From the NCBI RefSeq assembly GCF_028649435.1, contig NZ_JAQSIN010000005.1: a stretch of 64,000 nt of DNA. One strand, 5' to 3'. The position numbers were made by a program, and so were the translations under genes. This DNA comes from Curvibacter microcysteis (lineage in GTDB: Bacteria; Pseudomonadota; Gammaproteobacteria; Burkholderiales; Burkholderiaceae_C). How positions within the stretch are numbered: position 1 is the first letter of the stretch; each line of letters begins with the position of its first letter. Positions 59,003-64,000 of the stretch are shown in pieces. The notes beneath the pieces were generated by a model. The model was not told where the DNA came from, searched no databases, and saw nothing but the letters and a program-made list of their open reading frames with translations.

Positions 59003-60391
59003 TCAGTCGCGCGTCACGCGCAGCACTTCTTCGCGCGAGGTGATGCCGGCGGCAATCAGGCGCTCGCCGTCCTCGCGCATCAGCGTCATGCCCGAGGCCA
59101 GGGCCGCGTCGCGGATCTGTGCCTCGGCGGCTTGGCCGTGGATTTGCGCGCGGATGGCTTCGTCGGTGACCAACAGCTCGAACACGCCGGTGCGCCCGGC
59201 ATAGCCGGTTTGGCCGCAGTGCTCGCAGCCTGCGCCGTGGCAGTGCGGGCAGTACTTGCGCACCAGGCGCTGGGCCAGCACGCCCAGCAGCGAGGACGAC
59301 AGCAAGAAGGGCTCTACGCCCATGTCGGTGAGTCGGGTGATGGCGCTGGCCGCGTCGTTGGTGTGCAGCGTGGCCAGCACCAGGTGGCCGGTGAGCGAGG
59401 CCTGGATGGCGATCTGCGCGGTTTCGAAGTCGCGGATTTCGCCGATCATGATCACGTCCGGGTCCTGGCGCAGGATGGCGCGCAAGGCCTTGGCAAAGGT
59501 CAGGTCGATCTTGGCGTTGACCTGGGTCTGGCCGACGCCGGCGAGCTCGTACTCGATCGGGTCTTCCACCGTCATGATGTTGCTCTGCGTGGCGTCCAGG
59601 CGCTGCAGGGCCGAGTACAGGGTGGTGGTCTTGCCCGAACCCGTGGGGCCGGTCACCAGGATGATGCCGTGCGGCTGGCCGATCAGGCGTTCAAAGCGCG
59701 CCAACACCTCGCCCTGCATGCCCACCGATTCGAGGCTGAGCTTGCTTTCGCTCTTGTCCAGCAGGCGCAGCACGGCGCGCTCGCCGTGCGCGCTGGGCAG
59801 GGTGGAGACGCGCACGTCGATGGCGCGCGTGCCCAGGCGCAGGCTGATGCGGCCGTCCTGCGGCAGGCGCTTTTCGGAGATGTCCAGGTCGGCCATGATT
59901 TTCAGGCGCGAGATCAGGGCCGCGTGCAGCGCGCGGTTGGGTGTCACCACCTCGCGCAGCGTGCCGTCGACGCGAAAGCGCACGCTGGAATGGCGCTCGT
60001 AGGGCTCGATGTGGATGTCGCTGGCGCCGTCGCGCGCGGCCTGCGTGAGCAAGGCGTTGAGCATGCGGATGATGGGCGCGTCGTCGGCGGTCTCCAGCAA
60101 GTCTTCCACGGCGGGCAGCTCTTGCATGATGCGCGACAGGTCGGCGTCGGACTCGACCTCGCTGACCACGCTGGCGGCGCTCGATTCGCCCTGGGCATAG
60201 GCGGCCGAAATGCGCTGGGCCAGGGCCGGTGCGTCCAACCATTGGACGGCTTGCACCGGGTGGCGGCGCATCACTTCACTGACGGCGGCCGCGTCGGCCT
60301 CGGGGGCCTGCACCAGGGTGCATTGCTGGCCGTCGTCTTCCAGCAGCAGTTGGAAGCTGCGCGCGAACGCATAGGGCAAGGGGTGGCGCAT
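59003..60391 (-). CDS. gspE: GspE, T2SS ATPase
   Basis: 462 aa. An N1E-type domain (about 1-110) precedes the ATPase core: SDIHIEPYERHSSVRFRVDG, Walker A GPTGSGKTTTLYSAL (about 250-264), Asp box EDPIEYEL, Walker B ILRQDPDVIMIGEIRD and His box TGHLVLATLHTNDA. The zinc motif CPHCHGAGCEHC (about 395-406) is typical of GspE. It powers pseudopilus assembly from the cytoplasm. Five bases separate it from gspD upstream. Confidence 0.96.
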   Translation of the reverse strand: MRHPLPYAFARSFQLLLEDDGQQCTLVQAPEADAAAVSEVMRRHPVQAVQWLDAPALAQRISAAYAQGESSAASVVSEVESDADLSRIMQELPAVEDLLETADDAPIIRMLNALLTQAARDGASDIHIEPYERHSSVRFRVDGTLREVVTPNRALHAALISRLKIMADLDISEKRLPQDGRISLRLGTRAIDVRVSTLPSAHGERAVLRLLDKSESKLSLESVGMQGEVLARFERLIGQPHGIILVTGPTGSGKTTTLYSALQRLDATQSNIMTVEDPIEYELAGVGQTQVNAKIDLTFAKALRAILRQDPDVIMIGEIRDFETAQIAIQASLTGHLVLATLHTNDAASAITRLTDMGVEPFLLSSSLLGVLAQRLVRKYCPHCHGAGCEHCGQTGYAGRTGVFELLVTDEAIRAQIHGQAAEAQIRDAALASGMTLMREDGERLIAAGITSREEVLRVTRD

Positions 60392-60396
60392 GGCTC

Positions 60397-62649
60397 TCAG
60401 GGCTTGGCTGGGGTGTCGGTGACGATGTTGCTGCCGCTGCCGCTGCCGCTGCCGCTGCTGCTGGGGCTGACGTTGGCACTGGGCGGCAGGATGGGGGCTC
60501 CCTTGGCATCGGTGCGCGGGGCCAACGCGGGCAGCACGGGCGCCTCGCTGACGCTGGGCATCATGGCGCTGGGTTTGGGCTGCACGGTCTGCTGCACGCC
60601 GCGCAAGGTCTCGTAGCGGCCTTGGGTGATGGCGTCGGCGTCCGAGGCCTCGCGCACCACGACCGGGCGCAGGAAGATCATCAGGTTGGTCTTGTTGCGC
60701 GCGCGGTTCTCGCTCTTGAACAGGTTGCCCAGGATGGGCAGATCACCCACGCCAGGCACCTTGTCGGCGGCGCCCGCGTACTCGTCTTGCAGCAGGCCGC
60801 CCAGCACCACGATGGCACCGTCGTCGACCAGCACGTTGGATTCGATCGAGCGCTTGTTGGTGGAGGGACCGTTGGTGTTGGTCTTGGTCGAGGCGTCGAT
60901 GCTCGACACCTCTTGGTAGATGGCCATCTTGACGGTGCCGCTCTCGCTGATCTGCGGCTTCACGCGCAGGGTCAGGCCCACGTCTTTGCGCTCCACGGTC
61001 TGGAAGGGGTTGACCGTGCTGTTGCTGTTGTTGGTGCTGGTGTAGGTGCCGGTCACGAAGGGGACGTTCTGGCCGATGACGATCTTGGCTTCCTCGTTGT
61101 CCAGGGTCAGCAGACTGGGCGTGGACAGCACGTTGCCATCGGTGTTCTTTTCCAGGAACTGGGCCAGGAAGCCCAGCACGTACTGGCCATTGATCTTGCT
61201 GCCGATCCCGAAGTTGAAGCCATTGCCCGGCAACACCGTGCCCAAGGTGCTGGTGGACAGGCTCAGCAGGTTGGCCCCGGCTTGGGACGAGTTGGTGCCC
61301 AGCAGGCCGACCGTGCCGCCGGCGCTGCCCAGCAGGCCCTGCCACTGCACGCCAAACTGCGCCACCTTGTTGGCGTTGACTTCGACGATCAGGCTTTCCA
61401 CCAGCACCTGGGCACGGCGGCCATCGAGCTTGTCGATGACGGCGCGCAGCTGGCGGTACTGGGGTTCGGGCGCGGTGATGATCAGCGAGTTGGTCGAGGG
61501 GTCGGCCTGGATCTGGCCACCGGTCGAAGGCTGGGCGCTGGTGCCGAAATTGCTGGACGCGCCCAGGCTGCTGGTGCTGCTGCTGGCGCTGCCCCCCAGC
61601 GGGTTGCTGGTGTTGGTGCTGGGCGTGCTGCCCAAGTTGTTCAGGCCGCTGCTGGTGCCGGTGACGCCGGTGCTGTTGGCTCCGCCGCCCGCGTTCATGG
61701 CGGCGCGCAGGGTGGTGGCCAGTTTGGTGGCGTCGGCGTTCTTCAGGTAGACGACATGGATGTTGCCCGCCGCGCCATTGGCGCCCGAGGTGGGTTGGTC
61801 AAGCTTGGCCACCAGCGACTTGACCAGTGCAGCGCGCGCCGGGTTGGCGGCGCGCAGGATCAGGCTGTTGCTGCGCGGCTCGGCCAGCAGCGTGGTCTTG
61901 AACGAGGTGTCGGTCTGGCCTTGGCCGGCCGCCGCTGGGGCGCCGCTGCTGCCCGGGTCGATCAGGCGCGTCACCAGCACGGCCAGGTCGGCAGCCACGG
62001 CGTGCTTGATGGGCAGCACTTCGACGTCGCTGGCATTGGGCACATCCATGGACGCGATGATGCGGGCCAGGCGCTGCAGGTTGTCGGCGTAGTCGGTGAT
62101 GATCACCGAGTTGTTGCCCGGGTTCACGTTGATGGTGTTGTTCGGGCTGATCAGGGGGCGCAGCACCGGCACCAGGTTGTTGGCGCTCTCATGGTTGAGG
62201 CGGAAGATCTGGGTCACGATCTGGTTGCCGCCACCGCCACGCTTGTCGGTCTCGCTGCTGGAGATGGTGACCGAGCCGCCTTGCAGTTTGGCTTCGGCTT
62301 CAGGCACGACCTTGTACAGGCCGCTGGCCTCCACCACCGCAAAGCCTTGCAGGCGCAGCGTGGTCAGGAACTGTTCCCAGGCCACGGCGGGGCTGACCGG
62401 CCGGTCGCTGGTCAGGGTGATGGTGCCTTTGACGCGTGGGTCGATGACCAGGTTGCGGCCGGTGATCACGCCCAGGGTGCGGGCCACGCCGTCGATGTCG
62501 GCGCCATTGAAGTTCAGGGTGATCGGCTCGCCGGCCTTGGGGGCCGATCCGGTTTGCGCCGGGCTGGGCACGGCACCCAGCAGCAGGCTGGAGGCCAGTG
62601 ACAGGCTGGCCAGTCGGACGAGGGGGCGGGTCGGGGTTTTCATGTGCAT
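60397..62649 (-). CDS. gspD: GspD, T2SS secretin (second locus)
   Basis: 750 aa from the ATG at 62649, which overlaps the gspN stop by one base (TAATG); an ATG at 62643 is nearby. The signal peptide ends PAQ (about residue 31). N0 (ITLNFNGADIDGVARTLGVITGRNLVIDPRVKG) is followed by three N1-type repeats and the secretin domain with VLVESLIVEVNANKVAQFGVQW, LSTPSLLTLDNEEAKIVIGQNVPF and VPGVGDLPILGNLFKS. It has typical GspD length and lacks the long Ala/Pro spacer of the other locus. The C-terminal tail contains an SGSGSGSG run encoded by four CTGCCG hexamers (60431-60454). Confidence 0.96.
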   Translation of the reverse strand: MHMKTPTRPLVRLASLSLASSLLLGAVPSPAQTGSAPKAGEPITLNFNGADIDGVARTLGVITGRNLVIDPRVKGTITLTSDRPVSPAVAWEQFLTTLRLQGFAVVEASGLYKVVPEAEAKLQGGSVTISSSETDKRGGGGNQIVTQIFRLNHESANNLVPVLRPLISPNNTINVNPGNNSVIITDYADNLQRLARIIASMDVPNASDVEVLPIKHAVAADLAVLVTRLIDPGSSGAPAAAGQGQTDTSFKTTLLAEPRSNSLILRAANPARAALVKSLVAKLDQPTSGANGAAGNIHVVYLKNADATKLATTLRAAMNAGGGANSTGVTGTSSGLNNLGSTPSTNTSNPLGGSASSSTSSLGASSNFGTSAQPSTGGQIQADPSTNSLIITAPEPQYRQLRAVIDKLDGRRAQVLVESLIVEVNANKVAQFGVQWQGLLGSAGGTVGLLGTNSSQAGANLLSLSTSTLGTVLPGNGFNFGIGSKINGQYVLGFLAQFLEKNTDGNVLSTPSLLTLDNEEAKIVIGQNVPFVTGTYTSTNNSNSTVNPFQTVERKDVGLTLRVKPQISESGTVKMAIYQEVSSIDASTKTNTNGPSTNKRSIESNVLVDDGAIVVLGGLLQDEYAGAADKVPGVGDLPILGNLFKSENRARNKTNLMIFLRPVVVREASDADAITQGRYETLRGVQQTVQPKPSAMMPSVSEAPVLPALAPRTDAKGAPILPPSANVSPSSSGSGSGSGSNIVTDTPAKP

Positions 62650-63503
62650 TAGCCCAGGGTGATGTGGGAGCGCGCGCCGCGGCGGCGTCCGATGAGGTTC
62701 AACAGATTGGCCAGCGCCGCTTCGCGCTCGGGCGCGGCTTCGGCCGTGCCTTGGAAGCGCAGCCGAGCACCCACCCACTGGCCCTGGCCGCTGAGCAGCA
62801 GGCTGCCTTCCAGCGTTTTCAGGTCCAGGCTGGGCGCGTCACCACCTTGCAAGGTGGCGCGGTAGCTGCCCATCGGGTGCAAGGTGGACAGGCGGGATGA
62901 GATGTCCAGTGCGTCGAGCTGGACTTGGCCCGCCAGGCGCAGGCGGCCGGCGGCCCAGTCCAGGCTCAGGCCCTGGAGTTGCAGCTGCAAACGGCCTTCC
63001 GGTTGCAGGGTGTTCCAGGGGGTGCCCAGGCCGCTGAGCAGCTGGGCGGGCCAACGCGATTGGTGGTCTTGGATTTGCACGTGGACGCGGTTCCAGCCAG
63101 GCTGGACCCGGGCTTGCAAAGGGGCGTCGGCGCAGCAGTCCAGGTTCAGCGCCAGGCTCAGGCCGGTCCACTGCGGACGCAGTTGCCAGCCCACCCGGCC
63201 AGGCAGGGTGGTGCGGTCCTGGCTGTTGCGGCCCCCGGTCAGCACCAAATGGGCCGAGCCGGTCCAGACCGTGCCGCGCGGCAGCAGCAGCTGCACCTGG
63301 CCTTGGCTGGCCTGGTCCACGCCGGCCGCCAGCCAGCGTGCCGGGGCCCAGAGCAGGCCACCCAGCAGGGCGCCGCACAGGGCGCCCGCCCAGGCCCAGC
63401 GCCGGCCCAGGCGAGCGTCGGCGGCGGAGCCAGGGCGTGCCACCGCCGCGGCCACGGCGGGGCGCGCACGGAGGGTCGAGGAGCGAACGGGCAGCAGACG
63501 CAT
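62649..63503 (-). CDS. gspN: GspN, T2SS accessory inner-membrane protein
   Basis: 284 aa. One membrane helix (about 37-58) is followed by a periplasmic beta-rich domain with the family outline: LLLPRGTVWTGSAHLVLTGG, GRVGWQLRPQWTGLSLALN, WNTLQPEGRLQLQLQGLSLDWAAGRLRLAG and GSYRATLQGGDAPSLDLKTLEGSLLLSG. GspN is present only in some T2SS and has an uncertain role in the platform. It lies between gspM and gspD, the usual place, and its stop overlaps the gspD start. Confidence 0.88.
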   Translation of the reverse strand: MRLLPVRSSTLRARPAVAAAVARPGSAADARLGRRWAWAGALCGALLGGLLWAPARWLAAGVDQASQGQVQLLLPRGTVWTGSAHLVLTGGRNSQDRTTLPGRVGWQLRPQWTGLSLALNLDCCADAPLQARVQPGWNRVHVQIQDHQSRWPAQLLSGLGTPWNTLQPEGRLQLQLQGLSLDWAAGRLRLAGQVQLDALDISSRLSTLHPMGSYRATLQGGDAPSLDLKTLEGSLLLSGQGQWVGARLRFQGTAEAAPEREAALANLLNLIGRRRGARSHITLG

Positions 63504-63523
63504 GGGGCCAGCGGTGGAGGGGG

Positions 63524-64000
63524 TCAGGCCGGCGGCAGCTGCAGCACCAGGGTGCCGTCCCAGGCAGGGCCGGGGGGCAGGCTGCCGGGTTTGGGCGGAG
63601 CGGCATTGGGGCCGGGGGGCGGGCTGCGGGTCAGGCGGGCTTCACCGGGCAGCACGCGGGCATTGGCCCGGGCCAGGGCCAGCCACTGGCTCAGCGCCTC
63701 GGCTGGGGTGTTCTTCAGCACCAGGGTGGCGCGCTCGCCTTGCAGGTTGAGCTGGGCGCTGTTGCCCAGGCGCTGGCGCACGCTGGCTTCCAGGGCCTGG
63801 ATGGCTTCGCTGCGCGGCAGGCGGGTTTGTTGTTGCAGGGCTTGGGCCTGGCTCTTGAGCTGCTGCATCTGCTGCCATTGGCGGTCCAGCGTTTGCTGGC
63901 GTGCCTCGGCCTGGCGCAAGGTGTTGAGCGCGGGTGCCAGGGCCACCGCCCAGAGCAGGGCTGCGCCGATCACCACCGCGGCCAGGCTCAGCCAGGTGCG
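63524..64000 (-). CDS. gspM: GspM, T2SS platform protein, 5' end outside the window
   Basis: 158 residues are visible; the frame is open to base 64000, so the N-terminus lies beyond the window and the GTG codons near 63976 are probably internal. A membrane helix (SLAAVVIGAALLWAVALAP) is followed by a coiled region (LRQAEARQQTLDRQWQQMQQLKSQ) and the GspM ferredoxin-like domain with NSAQLNLQGERATLVLKNTPAEALSQWLALARANARV. A Pro-rich stretch precedes the end. GspL should lie just upstream. Confidence 0.9.
   Translation of the reverse strand, partial: RTWLSLAAVVIGAALLWAVALAPALNTLRQAEARQQTLDRQWQQMQQLKSQAQALQQQTRLPRSEAIQALEASVRQRLGNSAQLNLQGERATLVLKNTPAEALSQWLALARANARVLPGEARLTRSPPPGPNAAPPKPGSLPPGPAWDGTLVLQLPPA

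Noticed and set aside
1..64000. Search for tRNA, rRNA, CRISPR, insertion sequences, phage genes and attachment sites
   Set aside because: Nothing convincing was seen: no transposase or integrase motifs, no regularly spaced repeats and no tRNA arms in the gaps. This was a reading by eye, and a covariance-model scan could still find a small RNA.

Overview
The window looks like chromosomal DNA of a GC-rich betaproteobacterium, most likely family Comamonadaceae (Burkholderiales). The reasons are the gene families present: a paired cphA'/cphA cyanophycin locus with its ABC/DUF1854 companions, a Bug (TctC-type) receptor, TRAP uptake, slmA, and a GC-rich intergenic repeat of a kind I associate with this family. 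This is inference from content; there is no rRNA here to confirm it. I saw no phage, insertion sequence, CRISPR array, tRNA or rRNA.

Layout. (1) 1-7.5 kb, plus strand: the end of a type II secretion (T2SS) operon, gspI(partial)-J-K-L-M-C/N-like-D, closed by a small lipoprotein. (2) 7.7-9.5 kb: one large, apparently highly expressed, signal-peptide-bearing surface protein of a family I do not recognise, ended by strong tandem terminators, then a periplasmic PpiC-type prolyl isomerase. (3) 10.5-21.7 kb: surface polysaccharide genes. These are an ABC exporter (Wzm/Wzt with a Wzt C-terminal domain), an O-antigen ligase/polymerase-like protein with a TPR-like tail, an LpxL-like acyltransferase, a very large methyltransferase/coiled-coil/GT2/GT4 fusion, a SapC homologue and a WecA-like initiating enzyme. 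Regions 1-3 can be read as one export-and-anchoring programme for an S-layer-like coat. That reading is an inference from gene order and family history.

(4) 21.9-25.9 kb: argB, an OmpR/QseC-type two-component pair and slmA. (5) 25.9-37.9 kb: a sugar-acid (hexuronate-type) catabolic island with manD, uxuB, an SDR, an Ldh-family dehydrogenase, uxaA, TRAP dctM-Q-P and a FadR-type GntR regulator on the minus strand. A divergent SDR and an FAH-family hydrolase lie on the plus strand, and a near-perfect FadR-type operator sits in the divergent promoter region. (6) 38-41.9 kb: a Bug receptor, a BKACE (DUF849) enzyme, a 3-hydroxyacyl-CoA-dehydrogenase-like enzyme and a divergent LysR regulator, which together look like a beta-hydroxy-acid degradation module. 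(7) 41.9-43.6 kb: creA, an SDR and a small 2Fe-2S ferredoxin.

(8) 43.7-51.5 kb: the cyanophycin locus. cphA' has a degenerate Mur-ligase P-loop and lies upstream of intact cphA. Divergently there is an ABC transporter with an N-terminal zinc ribbon, followed by a DUF1854 protein. (9) 51.5-57.5 kb: queC, a low-complexity hypothetical protein, an SbmA/YddA-like ABC transporter, a diguanylate cyclase with a c-type haem motif, an EF-hand protein and a 5'-nucleotidase. (10) 57.7-64 kb, minus strand: a second, canonical T2SS operon running gspM(partial)-N-D-E-F. Two distinct T2SS loci therefore bracket the window. Several gene starts were moved from the longest open frame to the start supported by a ribosome-binding site, signal peptide or family N-terminus; each entry says so.
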